From Acetobacteraceae bacterium (GTDB lineage Bacteria > Pseudomonadota > Alphaproteobacteria > Acetobacterales > Acetobacteraceae): DNA of 32,200 bases. The translations under genes were made by a program, and so were the position numbers. The stretch covers positions 1-32,200 of the forward strand of contig CANGNF010000050.1 of assembly GCA_947455205.1 (NCBI GenBank), read 5' to 3'. The notes under the pieces were generated by a model. It saw nothing but the letters and a program-made list of their open reading frames with translations. It did not search any database and was not told where the DNA came from. This document shows positions 1 to 8,323 of the stretch, in pieces (position 1 is the first letter of the stretch; every line of letters begins with the position of its first letter).

Positions 1-465
1 CGCGGCCGGGCGCGGCGCGGCGCTGGGCCTGGCCGCCGGCGCCACCACCGCCTGTTGCTGCTGCTGCGCGGCCTGCGGCGCGGGGGCGGGGGCGGGGACC
101 GGTCGTGGCTGGGTGGCGGCCTGCTGCTGCTGGCGCAGCAGCGCCATGGCCGGCGCTTCCGGCCCGGGCGCGATGCGGTTGGGGGTCAGCACCTGTTCCG
201 GCCGGCGTTCGCCCGGGCGGTCAAAGATCGTCTCGTCCTGGTTCGGCACCACCATGCCGCCGGGCGCGACCGGGCGCTCCTTCAGCGGGGTGCCCTCGGC
301 CTCCACCACCGGCACCGCGCGCGGGCCGAGCCGGCTGACACCCCAGCCCAGCAGCCCCAGCACCACCACGCCGGCCAGCAACCCGCCGGCCACCAGCAGC
401 ATGCGCCGCGGCACCGCGGGCGACTCGGATTGCGAACGCCAGGACGGCAGCGGCACGTCGCTCAT
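1..465 (-). CDS. SPOR-type inner-membrane protein, N-terminal part (cut by window start)
   Basis: This reading frame runs from an ATG at 463-465 to the left edge of the window without a stop, so only the first 155 residues are seen. It has a short cytoplasmic N-terminus, one membrane helix at about residues 22-45 (MLLVAGGLLAGVVVLGLLGW), then a Pro/Gln/Ala-rich periplasmic linker with runs of Gln. The linker holds VPNQDETIFDR at about residues 73-83. This single-pass architecture, directly downstream of argS, is what is known for SPOR-domain peptidoglycan-binding proteins in alphaproteobacteria. The SPOR domain itself would lie beyond the window, so the family name is inferred from architecture and position. 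The start codon is 19 bases after the argS stop, which suggests co-transcription with dgt and argS. Confidence 0.7.
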   Translation of the reverse strand, partial: MSDVPLPSWRSQSESPAVPRRMLLVAGGLLAGVVVLGLLGWGVSRLGPRAVPVVEAEGTPLKERPVAPGGMVVPNQDETIFDRPGERRPEQVLTPNRIAPGPEAPAMALLRQQQQAATQPRPVPAPAPAPQAAQQQQQAVVAPAARPSAAPRPAA

Positions 466-484
466 GGTAGTCCCCCCGGGCGGG

Positions 485-2332
485 TCAGCGCATCTCCTGC
501 ACCGCCTCCACGCCCATCACCTGCAGGCCCGACCGGATGACGGTGGCCGTGGCGGCCACCAGCGCAAGCCGCGCCCTGGTCGCTTCCGGCTCATCATCGC
601 GGATGAAACGCAGGGTCGCGTCCTCGCGCCCCTTGTTCCACAATACATGAAAGTCGCCCGCCAAGTCATGGAGAAAAAACGCGATCCGGTGAGGTTCGCG
701 GGCCAGCGCCGCCGCTTCCACCGTGCGCGGCCAGGCGGCGATGCGGCGGATCAGCGCCAGCTCCGCCGGGTCGGTCAGGGCCTCCAGCGGGGCGCTGGCC
801 AGGTCCGCCGGCTCCCCGGCGGTGCGCAGCACGCTGCGGCAGCGGGCATGGGCGTATTGCACGTAGAAGGCCGGGTTCTCGCGGGACTGCTCCACCGCGC
901 GGTCCAGGTCGAAGTCCATCTGGGCATCGGCCTTGCGGGTCAGCATGGTGAAGCGCACGGCATCCCGCGCCGCCGCCATGCTGCCGGTCATCTCGGCCAG
1001 GTCCTCCAGCAGGTCGCGCAGGGTCACGAAGGTGCCGGCGCGCTTGCTCATCCGCACCGGCTCGCCGTTCCGCATCACCCGGACGATCTGCGCCAGCACC
1101 ACGTCCAGCTTCACCTGGCCGTCCGCCAGCGCCTTCACCACCGCCTGCATGCGCTTGACGTAGCCGGCATGGTCGGCGCCCCACACATGGATCAGCTCGG
1201 CAAAGCCGCGCTCGATCTTGTGCAGGTGGTTGGCGATGTCGTTGGCGAAGTAGGTGCCGCTGCCGTCGCTCTTGCGCATCGGCCGGTCCACCTCGTCACC
1301 GAACTGGCTGGCGCGGAACAACTGCTGCGGGCGCGGCTCCCAGTCATCCGGCAGCTTGCCCTTCGGGGGCTCCAGCACGCCGGTGTAGATCAGCCCCTTG
1401 GCGTCCAGCAGCGCCTCGGCCTGCTCCAGCTTGCCGTCCTTGATCAGCCCGAGTTCGGAGACGAAGACCTCCTGCTTCACGCCAAGCAGGGCCAGGTCCT
1501 CGCGGATCGCGGCCATCATCTCGGCCACCGCGAAGGCCTGGACCAGCGCCAGGGTCTCGGCCGTGGGCGTGCCACCATCGGCCGGCACCAGGGCGGCGCC
1601 GTGCCGCGCCACCAGCGCCTCGGCCACCGGCACCAGGTAGTCGCCGCCATATTGCAGCGTCACGCCCAGCGCGGCCTCGAAATCCTCCCGCCCGCGGGCG
1701 GAGGCGGCGAAGCCCGCCAGCGGCCCGCGCCCGGCCACCTCGGCCCCCGCCGGGCTGGCCAGCAGCGCCACCAGGTAGCGCCAGTAGGTCGCCCAGGCCA
1801 ACGCCTGAACCTGCGCCCCGGCGTCGTTGATGTAGTATTCCTTGGTCACGGCATAGCCGGCCTTGGCCAGCAGGTTGGCCAGCGCATCGCCCACCACCGC
1901 GCCGCGGCAATGGCCCACATGCATCGGCCCGGTCGGGTTGGCCGAGACGTATTCCAGGTCCACCTTCACCCCGGCGCCCAGGGTGCTGTCGCCGAACGCC
2001 TCGCCGGCCGCCAGCACGGCGCCGACCTGGGCGCGCAGGAAGCCTTCCTCCAGCCGCAGGTTGACGAAGCCCGGGCCGGCCGGCGCGGCCTCCGCCACCT
2101 CCGGCAGGGCAGACAGGCGCTCGGCCAGCTGGGCCGCCAGCTTCGGCGGCGGCAGCTTGGCCAGCTTGGCGACGACCATCGCGCCGTTGGTGGCCATGTC
2201 GCCATGGCTGGCGTCGCGCGGCGGCTCCATCTGCACGCGGGCGAAGCTGTCGGCGGGCAGCTCCGGCAGCAGCTCGGCCAGGATGGCAACGGTGCGGGCG
2301 CGCAGCGCGGCGAAGATGTCGTGGGTGCTCAT
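485..2332 (-). CDS. argS: Arginyl-tRNA synthetase
   Basis: Class I aminoacyl-tRNA synthetase that charges tRNA-Arg with arginine using ATP in the cytoplasm. The 615-residue length fits the family. The N-terminal tRNA-recognition domain occupies roughly residues 1-110. The ATP-binding signature ANPTGPMHVGH lies at 131-141 (the HIGH motif reads HVGH), and the second signature RMSKRAG lies at 427-433 in place of KMSKS, followed by the DALR anticodon-binding domain at the C-terminus. The start is the ATG at 2330-2332. It lies 36 bases after dgt and 19 bases before the SPOR-type gene, and all three read in the same direction, so a single transcript is likely. Nothing is broken or unusual. Identification is secure. 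Confidence 0.97.
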   Translation of the reverse strand: MSTHDIFAALRARTVAILAELLPELPADSFARVQMEPPRDASHGDMATNGAMVVAKLAKLPPPKLAAQLAERLSALPEVAEAAPAGPGFVNLRLEEGFLRAQVGAVLAAGEAFGDSTLGAGVKVDLEYVSANPTGPMHVGHCRGAVVGDALANLLAKAGYAVTKEYYINDAGAQVQALAWATYWRYLVALLASPAGAEVAGRGPLAGFAASARGREDFEAALGVTLQYGGDYLVPVAEALVARHGAALVPADGGTPTAETLALVQAFAVAEMMAAIREDLALLGVKQEVFVSELGLIKDGKLEQAEALLDAKGLIYTGVLEPPKGKLPDDWEPRPQQLFRASQFGDEVDRPMRKSDGSGTYFANDIANHLHKIERGFAELIHVWGADHAGYVKRMQAVVKALADGQVKLDVVLAQIVRVMRNGEPVRMSKRAGTFVTLRDLLEDLAEMTGSMAAARDAVRFTMLTRKADAQMDFDLDRAVEQSRENPAFYVQYAHARCRSVLRTAGEPADLASAPLEALTDPAELALIRRIAAWPRTVEAAALAREPHRIAFFLHDLAGDFHVLWNKGREDATLRFIRDDEPEATRARLALVAATATVIRSGLQVMGVEAVQEMR

Positions 2333-2368
2333 GATGCGCCGGGGTTTAGCGGGTTGGCGCGGTGAAAC

Positions 2369-3526
2369 CTAGCCCGGCACGTTGGGGTCGGTCAGGCGCT
2401 TATGCTCCTCCAGCGCGTAGCGGTCGGTCATGCCGGCGATGTAGTCGCAGACCAGCTGGGCGCAGCCCTGGCTGCCCGGCTCGCCGGCGCGTCGGCGCCA
2501 CTCGTCCGGCAGCATCTGCGGCCCGCCATGCAGTAGCTGGAACAGCAGCTGGCTCACCCGCTTGGACTTCTGGATCTGCCGGTTGACCCGCCAGTGGCGG
2601 TACATCCGCTCGAACAGGAAGGCGCGGATCGCCTGGTTCGCCTCCTGCATCCGGGGCGAGAAGGTCACCACCGGCCTGCCGGCAGCCCGGATGTCGTCGG
2701 CGCTGCGCGGCCCCAGCGCCTCGATCCGGCGCCCGGCCTCATCCACCACGTCCTGCACCATCAGGTTGATCACGCGCCGCACCGTCTCGCTGGTCAGCCG
2801 GTCCCGCGGCATGGCCGGGTCCAGGGCGCGGGCGGCGGCGAAGCATTCGCCCACCAGCGGCAGCGCCGCCGCTTCCTCCAGCGTGAACAGCCGGGCGCGG
2901 ACGCCGTCGTCCAGGTCGTGGTTGTTGTAGGCAATGTCGTCCGAGATCGCCGCCACCTGCGCCTCGGCGCTGGCATGGGTGGTCAGTTCCAGCGAATGCC
3001 GGCGGTCGTATTCCACGATGTAGGGGCTGGGGCGGCGCAGCGGGCCGTTGTGCTTGGCCAGGCCCTCCAGCGTCTCCCAGGTCAGGTTCAGCCCGTCGAA
3101 GGCGGCGTAGCGCGTCTCCAGCTGGGTCACCACCTTCAGGCTCTGCGCGTTGTGGTCGAAGCCGCCATAGGGCCGCATCTGCGCGTCCAGCGCCTCCTCC
3201 CCGGCATGGCCGAAGGGTGGGTGCCCCAAATCATGCGCCAGGGCCAGCGCCTCGGCCACGTCCTCGTCCAGCCGCAGCCGGCGGGCAATGGCGCGGGCGA
3301 TCTGCGCTACCTCGATGCTGTGGGTGAGCCTGGTGCGGAAATAGTCGCCCTCATGGAAGACGAAGACCTGGGTCTTGTACTGCAGCCGGCGGAAGGCGCC
3401 GCAATGGATGATGCGGTCGCGGTCCCGCTGGAACGGGCTGCGGGCATCGCCGCCGGGCTCCGGATGCAGCCGGCCGCGGGAGGATTCGGGGCGGACCGCC
3501 CAAGGCGCAAGCGCTTCGCTGGACAT
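2369..3526 (-). CDS. dgt: Deoxyguanosinetriphosphate triphosphohydrolase-like protein (HD domain)
   Basis: HD-superfamily metalloenzyme expected to hydrolyse dNTPs to deoxynucleoside and triphosphate, helping to set nucleotide pools. From the ATG at 3524-3526 it is 385 residues. The metal-binding residues are visible: His69 in RTRLTHSIEVAQ, His98-Asp99 in AHDLGHPPFGH, and a later Asp in SDDIAYNNHDLDDG. A GTG at 3539-3541 would add five residues, but the internal ATG gives the family's usual N-terminus (MSSEALAPWAV). It is the first gene of the dgt-argS-SPOR set and is divergent from erpA across 158 bases. This neighbourhood is common in alphaproteobacteria. Bacterial type 2 dgt proteins differ in substrate preference, so dGTP specificity is not proven by sequence. 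Confidence 0.93.
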   Translation of the reverse strand: MSSEALAPWAVRPESSRGRLHPEPGGDARSPFQRDRDRIIHCGAFRRLQYKTQVFVFHEGDYFRTRLTHSIEVAQIARAIARRLRLDEDVAEALALAHDLGHPPFGHAGEEALDAQMRPYGGFDHNAQSLKVVTQLETRYAAFDGLNLTWETLEGLAKHNGPLRRPSPYIVEYDRRHSLELTTHASAEAQVAAISDDIAYNNHDLDDGVRARLFTLEEAAALPLVGECFAAARALDPAMPRDRLTSETVRRVINLMVQDVVDEAGRRIEALGPRSADDIRAAGRPVVTFSPRMQEANQAIRAFLFERMYRHWRVNRQIQKSKRVSQLLFQLLHGGPQMLPDEWRRRAGEPGSQGCAQLVCDYIAGMTDRYALEEHKRLTDPNVPG

Positions 3527-3555
3527 GCCCTGGCCTAGCACGCGGGCAAGGATGG

Positions 3556-3583
3556 TTGGAAGCGGCGCCCGCCGGGCCTATCT
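3556..3583 (+). promoter_or_regulatory. Candidate promoter for erpA-xth
   Basis: A sigma70-like pair, TTGGAA at 3556-3561 and CTATCT at 3578-3583, with a 16-base spacer (17 if TATCTT is taken). It sits in the 158-base divergent gap between dgt and erpA, pointing to erpA. The match is modest and based on consensus only. Confidence 0.35.
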
Positions 3584-3684
3584 TGGGGTGCAGGGACCGG
3601 CCCGCCGGTCGCTGTCCTCGTTTGGGCGGGTTGGTCACTTGTGACGAATCCGTCGTTGGCGACCACGCGCCAGGAGTACCGCCG

Positions 3685-4032
3685 ATGTCCGAAGCCGCCA
3701 CCCTTCCCTTCCGCGTCACGCCGCGCGCCGCCGAACAGGTGGCCGAGATCGCCGCCCGCGAGGGCAAGCCCGGCGCCGGGCTGCGCGTGGCGGTGGATGC
3801 CGGGGGATGCTCGGGCTTCCAGTACCGCTTCGCGCTGGAGGATACCGCCGCGGCCGACGACCTGGTGATCGATGCCGGCGCCGCCCGGGTCTTCGTCGAC
3901 CAGGTCTCGCTGGACCTGCTGGCGGGCAGCGAGCTGGACTGGAACGAGGCCCTGATCGGCGCGCATTTCAGCGTGAAGAACCCGCAGGCGGTCAGCGGCT
4001 GCGGCTGCGGCGCCAGCTTCGCGGTGGCCTAG
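3685..4032 (+). CDS. erpA: A-type iron-sulfur carrier / insertion protein (HesB/IscA/ErpA family)
   Basis: Small scaffold or carrier protein that delivers Fe-S clusters to target apoproteins in the cytoplasm. It is 115 residues from the ATG at 3685, which has CAGGAG 8 bases upstream; an open frame continues further 5' but has no better start. The three conserved cysteines of the family are visible: Cys42 in AGGCSGFQY, and Cys106 and Cys108 in SGCGCGASF near the C-terminus. The length is typical for ErpA/IscA. It is followed after 4 bases by xth and is divergent from dgt. No isc or suf genes are adjacent, and the isolated position favours ErpA over IscA or SufA, but the three paralogues cannot be separated by eye with certainty. 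Confidence 0.9.
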   Translation: MSEAATLPFRVTPRAAEQVAEIAAREGKPGAGLRVAVDAGGCSGFQYRFALEDTAAADDLVIDAGAARVFVDQVSLDLLAGSELDWNEALIGAHFSVKNPQAVSGCGCGASFAVA

Positions 4033-4036
4033 GGGC

Positions 4037-4804
4037 GTGCGACTCGCCACCTTCAACGTCAATTCGGTCCGCAAGCGCTCGGCCCATGTGCTGCGCTTTC
4101 TGGAGCGGCATCAGCCGGACTACCTGTTCCTGCAGGAAACCCGCTGCAAGGCGGAGGAATTCCCCGCCGCCGACTTCGACTCCAGCGGCTACCAGCTGCA
4201 CGTGGTCGGCCAGCATGGCGGCCGCAACGGCGTGGCCATCCTGAGCAAGCACCCCTTCGAGGTGACCGAGGAAGCCCTGCCCGGCGAGGCCGCGGATGAC
4301 CACGCCCGCTTCATTGGCGTGCGGGCGGCGGGCATGGCGCTGGCCGGGATCTACCTGCCCAACGGCAATTCCGGCGGGGCCGAGGGCTTCCAGTACAAGC
4401 TGCGCTGGATGGACCGCCTGGTGGACTGGACCGCCGAGCGGCTGGAGCACTTCCAGCCCACCGCCGTACTGGGCGACTGGAACGTCTGCCCGACCGATGC
4501 AGACCTGGCCCCCGGCGCCCTGCCGGACACGGATGCGCTGGTGCGGCCGGAAAGCCGCGCCCGCTACCGGGCGCTGTGCCACCTGGGCATGACGGACGCC
4601 CTGGCGGCGCTGCACCCGAAGGACGCGCCCTACACCTATTGGGACTACGGCGCCGCCTTCAACGCCAATCGCGGCCTGCGGATCGACCACATCCTGCTTT
4701 CGGCGGAACTGGCCGAGCGGCTGGTGGGCTGCGGGGTGGATACGACCGCGCGGGCCGAGGAACAGCCGAGCGACCACGCGCCGGTCTGGTGCGAACTGCG
4801 GTAG
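4037..4804 (+). CDS. xth: Exodeoxyribonuclease III (AP endonuclease)
   Basis: Base-excision repair enzyme of the exonuclease III / endonuclease-exonuclease-phosphatase superfamily: it cleaves DNA 5' of abasic sites and degrades 3' ends. The 255-residue length is usual. The catalytic residues are present: Asn7 in FNVNS, Glu34 in LQETRCK, Asp147 and Asn149 in GDWNV, and Asp246-His247 in SDHAPVW. The start is a GTG at 4037 giving MRLATFNVNS, the canonical N-terminus of the family, so the non-ATG start is well supported. Only 4 bases separate it from the erpA stop, implying translational coupling. Its stop codon lies inside a strong hairpin that ends the transcript. Confidence 0.95.
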   Translation: MRLATFNVNSVRKRSAHVLRFLERHQPDYLFLQETRCKAEEFPAADFDSSGYQLHVVGQHGGRNGVAILSKHPFEVTEEALPGEAADDHARFIGVRAAGMALAGIYLPNGNSGGAEGFQYKLRWMDRLVDWTAERLEHFQPTAVLGDWNVCPTDADLAPGALPDTDALVRPESRARYRALCHLGMTDALAALHPKDAPYTYWDYGAAFNANRGLRIDHILLSAELAERLVGCGVDTTARAEEQPSDHAPVWCELR

Positions 4805-4827
4805 CGCCCGCGCCGGGCACTACCGCA
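4797..4827. terminator. Hairpin terminator shared by convergent xth and lipoprotein gene
   Basis: TGCGGTAG (4797-4804) pairs perfectly with CTACCGCA (4820-4827), and inside it GCCCG (4806-4810) pairs with CGGGC (4814-4818) around a 3-base loop. The xth stop codon is part of the left arm. There is no T-tract. The position between convergent genes, 11 bases before the end of the opposing gene, suits a bidirectional terminator. Confidence 0.6.
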
Positions 4828-4837
4828 CCGCCCTGCC

Positions 4838-5005
4838 TCAGTAGTTAGGCCGCACCGTCACGGTCGGCGCCGGCGTCACCACCGTGGCGGGCGGCGCCTG
4901 CTGCACCACCGGCGGGGCGGTGCGCTCGACATAGGTGGTGCGGCTGGTGCAGGCGCCGAGGCTGGCGGCCAGGGCAATGCCGGCGATCAGGGTGAAGCTG
5001 CGCAT
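4838..5005 (-). CDS. Small lipoprotein, Pro/Val-rich
   Basis: A 55-residue protein from the ATG at 5003-5005, which is preceded by AAGGAGAC at good spacing; longer versions of the frame lack a site like this. It starts with a lipoprotein signal peptide (MRSFTLIAGIALAASLGAC) with the lipobox LGAC, so Cys19 would be lipidated and the mature protein anchored in an envelope membrane. The remaining 36 residues are low complexity, rich in Pro, Thr and Val, and end in RPNY. I recognise no domain. It is convergent with xth and runs in the same direction as a second tiny lipoprotein 107 bases upstream. Function unknown. Confidence 0.72.
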   Translation of the reverse strand: MRSFTLIAGIALAASLGACTSRTTYVERTAPPVVQQAPPATVVTPAPTVTVRPNY

Positions 5006-5112
5006 GACGGTCGTCTCCTTTGTTGTGGACCGAACCGCCTGCATCAACTTCCCGGCCGCGCATTGGTCGCCATGACGCCTGCGTTATTGCCGCGCCTGTG
5101 GCGCCAGCCAGG

Positions 5113-5271
5113 CTACCAGTGGCGATAGCCCCAGCCGCCATAGTGCGGCCGATAGGCCGGCGCGTAGTAGCGCGGCGCGTAGTAGCCATAGGGCCGCGGC
5201 GGCGCCGGGGCGACGTAGCAACCGGCCAGCGTGGTCAGCGCAATGGCCAGGGCGGCGAGACGGGCGAACAT
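5113..5271 (-). CDS. Small Tyr/Pro-rich lipoprotein
   Basis: A 52-residue protein. The ATG at 5269-5271 is chosen because it follows AGGAGGAAAACAC, a near-ideal Shine-Dalgarno sequence, and begins a signal peptide (MFARLAALAIALTTLAGC) with lipobox LAGC at Cys18. The mature part is about 35 residues, packed with Tyr, Pro, Arg and Gly (for example YGYYAPRYYAP) and ending GGWGYRHW. No known domain is visible. It is upstream of the other small lipoprotein on the same strand, so the two may share a transcript. The Tyr/Gly composition resembles that of the two lipoproteins at the right end of this window. Function unknown. Confidence 0.7.
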   Translation of the reverse strand: MFARLAALAIALTTLAGCYVAPAPPRPYGYYAPRYYAPAYRPHYGGWGYRHW

Positions 5272-5444
5272 GTGTTTTCCTCCTGCAGTGACGGCCGGCA
5301 CCTTGGCATTAGGGGGGAAGGCCGGGTGTGGCCGCAATGACCATACTGAAGCACAAATCGCCTGACGGTTGGGCCGCCCGCCCGGTGAAACCCCCGCAAG
5401 CTGGCGTGACCCTGGCGTTACGCTGGCCTTTCCGGCGCCACGCG

Positions 5445-5468
5445 GCCGCCATGTTTCGCCATGGCGGC
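5445..5468 (-). terminator. Hairpin downstream of valS
   Basis: GCCGCCATG (5445-5453) is the exact inverse complement of CATGGCGGC (5460-5468), with a 6-base loop. It begins 10 bases past the valS stop codon. No T-run follows, so its strength as a terminator is uncertain. The remaining 5272-5444 interval shows nothing else I can name. Confidence 0.45.
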
Positions 5469-5478
5469 GCGGGGCCGT

Positions 5479-8169
5479 TCAACCACCGATGCGGGCGATG
5501 GCGGCGTCCAGCCGGGCCATTTCGGCCAGGAAGTTGGCCAGGCGCTCCTGGTTCTCCTCCACCACCTCGGGCTTGGCGCGGCTGACGAAGTCGGCGTTGG
5601 ACAGCTTGGCCTGCACCTTCTTCGACTCGGCCTCGGCAGTGGCGCGAGCCTTGGCCAGCCGGGCGCGTTCGGCGCCCAGGTCGATCACGTCCGCCAGCGG
5701 CAGCATAAGCGTCGCCTCCCCCAGCACCGCCTGCACCACGCCCTTCGGCGCCTCGCCGGCCAGGGGCTGGACGGCGGTGATGCGCGCCAGGCGCTTGATG
5801 CTGTCGATCCAGCGGTCGGCGCGGGCCAGCGATTCGGCGGTGGCGTCCTTCACCAGCAGCGGCGTGGTGATGGAGGGCGCGACGTTGACCTCGGCCCGCA
5901 CCGCGCGCACTTCGCTGATCAGCGCCACCACCCAGTCCAGTTCCGCCCGCGCTTCCTCCGCCCCCGGCACCGCCACCGCGACCGGCCAATTCTCGCCGAT
6001 CAGGCTGCATTCCGCGCCATAGCCGAAGCGGTCCCACAATTCCTCGGTCACATAGGGCATGGCCGGGTGCAGCAGCCGCAGGATGGTGCCCAGCACATGC
6101 TGCGCCACGCCGCGGATTTCCTCCTTCTCCGCCCCATCCGGGCCGTTGAAGACCGGCTTGGCGAACTCCAGGAACCAGTCGCAGAAGCTGCCCCAGGTGA
6201 AGCGGTAGCAGGCCGCCGCGTATTCATCGAAGCGATACGCCTCCAGCGCCGCCGTCGCCTCCGCGGTGGCCTTGTTGGCGGCGTCCAGCAGCCAGCGGCT
6301 CAGCGGCAGGGTCACGCCGGCGGGGTCGAAATCGGGCCGCGGCGCGATCCCGTTCATCTCGCAAAAGCGCGCCGCGTTCCATAGCTTGGTGCCGAAGCTG
6401 CGGTGGTCCTCCACCCGCTTCCGCCCCAGCTTGATGTCTCGCCCCGGCCCGGCCAGCGAACAGATGGTGAAGCGCAGCGCGTCCGCGCCATAGGCGTCGA
6501 TCAGCTCCAGCGGGTCGATCACGTTGCCCTTGGACTTCGACATCTTCTGGCCCTTCTCGTCGCGGACCAAGCCATGGATGTAGACGGTGTGGAACGGCAC
6601 CTCGCCCATGAAGTGGCAGCCCATCATCATCATCCGGGCCACCCAGAAGAAGATGATGTCGAAGCCGGTCACCAGCACGTCGCCAGGGTAGTAGCGCGCC
6701 ACCTCCGGCACCTTCTCCGGCCAGCCCAGCGTGCTGAACGGCCACAGCGCGCTGCTGAACCAGGTGTCCAGCACGTCGGGGTCGCGCTGCAACGTCACGT
6801 CGGCGCCCAGCTTGGCGCGGGCCTGGGCCAGCGCCTCGTCCTCGGTGCGGGCGACGAAGATCTCGCCATTCGGCGCGTACCACGCCGGGATCTGGTGGCC
6901 CCACCACAGCTGGCGGGAAATGCACCAGGGCTGGATGTCGCGCATCCAGCTGAAGAAGGTGTTCTCCCACTGCTTCGGCACGAACTGGGTCTTGCCGGTC
7001 TCCACCGCCTCGATCGCCGGCTTGGCCAGTGTCGCGGCGTCGGCGTACCACTGCCAGGTCAGCCGCGGCTCGATCGGCACGCCGCCCCGGTCGCCATGCG
7101 GCACCTGGTTGGTGTGCGGCTCGATCTTCTCGACCAGCTCCATTTCCTCAAGCCGGGCGATGATGGCCTTGCGCGCGACGAAGCGGTCCTGGCCCTGCAA
7201 CCCGCGCACGAAGTCGAGGTCGCTGATCCCGGCGGCCTCGGCCAGCTCGATCTCGGCCAGCGTCACCCGCGCCTCGGCGTCCAGCACGCTGGGCATGGCG
7301 AGGTTGTGGCGCTTGCCGACATTGAAGTCGTTGAAATCATGGGCCGGGGTGATCTTGACCGCGCCGCTGCCCTTCTCGGGGTCGGAATACTCGTCGGCCA
7401 CGATGGGAATCCGCCGCCCGGTCAGCGGCAGCACCACGTGCTTGCCGACCAGGTGGGTGTAGCGCGCATCCTCGGGGTGAACCGCCACGGCGGTATCGCC
7501 CAGCATCGTCTCCGGCCGGGTCGTCGCCACCACGATGTGCTCGCCCGGCAGCCCCTCCACGGGGTAGCGCAGGTACCACAGGCTGCCCTTCATCTCCTTG
7601 TTCTCGACCTCAAGGTCGGAGATGGCGGTCAGCAGCTTGGGGTCCCAGTTCACCAGCCGGCGGTCGCGGTAGATCAGCCCCTGGCCGTGCAGGGTGACGA
7701 AGACCTCACGGACGGCCTTGGACAGGCCCTCGTCCATGGTGAAGCGCTCGCGCGGCCAATCCAGGCTGGCGCCCAGGCGGCGCAGCTGGCGGGTGATGGT
7801 GCCGCCGCTCTCGGCCTTCCACTGCCAGACGCGGTCGAGGAACGCCTCGCGCCCCATCTCCCGCCGGTCCTGCTTCTCCGTCGCCAGCAGGCGTTCCACC
7901 ACCATCTGCGTGGCGATGCCGGCATGGTCGGTGCCCGGCTGCCACAGCGCGTCGCGGCCCTGCATGCGGCGCCAGCGGATCAGCGCGTCCTGCAGGGTGA
8001 AGGTCAGCGCATGACCCATGTGCAGGCTGCCGGTCACGTTCGGCGGCGGGATCATGATGGTGTAGGGCTGCGCCGGGCTTTCCGGATGGCAAGCGAAGGC
8101 GCCCGACTTCTCCCAGCCCTCGTAGAGGCGGGGTTCGAATTCGGCGGGGGTCAGGTTCTTGTCGAGCAT
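5479..8169 (-). CDS. valS: Valyl-tRNA synthetase
   Basis: Class I aminoacyl-tRNA synthetase that activates valine and charges tRNA-Val, with an editing (CP1) domain that removes misacylated threonine. The length is 896 residues. PPNVTGSLHMGH lies at residues 42-53 (HIGH motif as HMGH), and KMSKSKGNVIDP is near residue 543. The anticodon-binding domain follows, and the C-terminal 60 or so residues form a Lys/Glu/Ala-rich coiled coil typical of ValRS that contacts the tRNA. The ATG at 8167-8169 gives the usual N-terminus (MLDKNLTPAEFEPR). It is the last gene of the tolC-popZ-valS series, 154 bases after popZ, and that gap contains a tandem repeat and a hairpin. Secure call. Confidence 0.97.
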   Translation of the reverse strand: MLDKNLTPAEFEPRLYEGWEKSGAFACHPESPAQPYTIMIPPPNVTGSLHMGHALTFTLQDALIRWRRMQGRDALWQPGTDHAGIATQMVVERLLATEKQDRREMGREAFLDRVWQWKAESGGTITRQLRRLGASLDWPRERFTMDEGLSKAVREVFVTLHGQGLIYRDRRLVNWDPKLLTAISDLEVENKEMKGSLWYLRYPVEGLPGEHIVVATTRPETMLGDTAVAVHPEDARYTHLVGKHVVLPLTGRRIPIVADEYSDPEKGSGAVKITPAHDFNDFNVGKRHNLAMPSVLDAEARVTLAEIELAEAAGISDLDFVRGLQGQDRFVARKAIIARLEEMELVEKIEPHTNQVPHGDRGGVPIEPRLTWQWYADAATLAKPAIEAVETGKTQFVPKQWENTFFSWMRDIQPWCISRQLWWGHQIPAWYAPNGEIFVARTEDEALAQARAKLGADVTLQRDPDVLDTWFSSALWPFSTLGWPEKVPEVARYYPGDVLVTGFDIIFFWVARMMMMGCHFMGEVPFHTVYIHGLVRDEKGQKMSKSKGNVIDPLELIDAYGADALRFTICSLAGPGRDIKLGRKRVEDHRSFGTKLWNAARFCEMNGIAPRPDFDPAGVTLPLSRWLLDAANKATAEATAALEAYRFDEYAAACYRFTWGSFCDWFLEFAKPVFNGPDGAEKEEIRGVAQHVLGTILRLLHPAMPYVTEELWDRFGYGAECSLIGENWPVAVAVPGAEEARAELDWVVALISEVRAVRAEVNVAPSITTPLLVKDATAESLARADRWIDSIKRLARITAVQPLAGEAPKGVVQAVLGEATLMLPLADVIDLGAERARLAKARATAEAESKKVQAKLSNADFVSRAKPEVVEENQERLANFLAEMARLDAAIARIGG

Positions 8170-8186
8170 GCCGTCTCGTCCATCGC

Positions 8187-8238
8187 GGCGTGAGCCGCGT
8201 CAAGAGTGGACTGGCGTGAGCCGCGTCAAGAGCGGACC
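8187..8238. repeat. Two tandem copies of a 26-base unit in the valS leader
   Basis: The unit beginning GGCGTGAGCCGCGTCAAGAG occurs at 8187-8212 and again at 8213-8238 with two differences in 26 positions. A weaker third resemblance starts near 8239. The repeat begins 17 bases upstream of the valS start codon, inside the 5' leader. It looks like a recent local duplication. Confidence 0.75.
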
Positions 8239-8256
8239 GGTGCGGGCCGCTTGGTG

Positions 8257-8288
8257 GGCGCCGCCTCAACAGCGGCTAGGCAGGCGCC
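8257..8288. other. Hairpin in the popZ-valS gap
   Basis: GGCGCCGCCT (8257-8266) can pair with AGGC plus GGCGCC (8278-8281 and 8283-8288), with one bulged A and an 11-base loop. It lies between popZ and valS and could be a processing site, weak terminator or leader structure. There is no T-run on either side. Confidence 0.35.
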
Positions 8289-8323
8289 GCTTCGAAGGTC
8301 GACAAAACGGCGCCGTCAGCGGG

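Noticed and set aside
5092..5104. GCGCC-TGT-GGCGC hairpin between the two small lipoprotein genes
   Set aside because: A 5-bp stem is expected often by chance in DNA this GC-rich and no T-run follows.
6403..8193. 596-codon plus-strand frame opposite valS
   Set aside because: Antisense shadow of a secure valS gene, biased composition, no domain.
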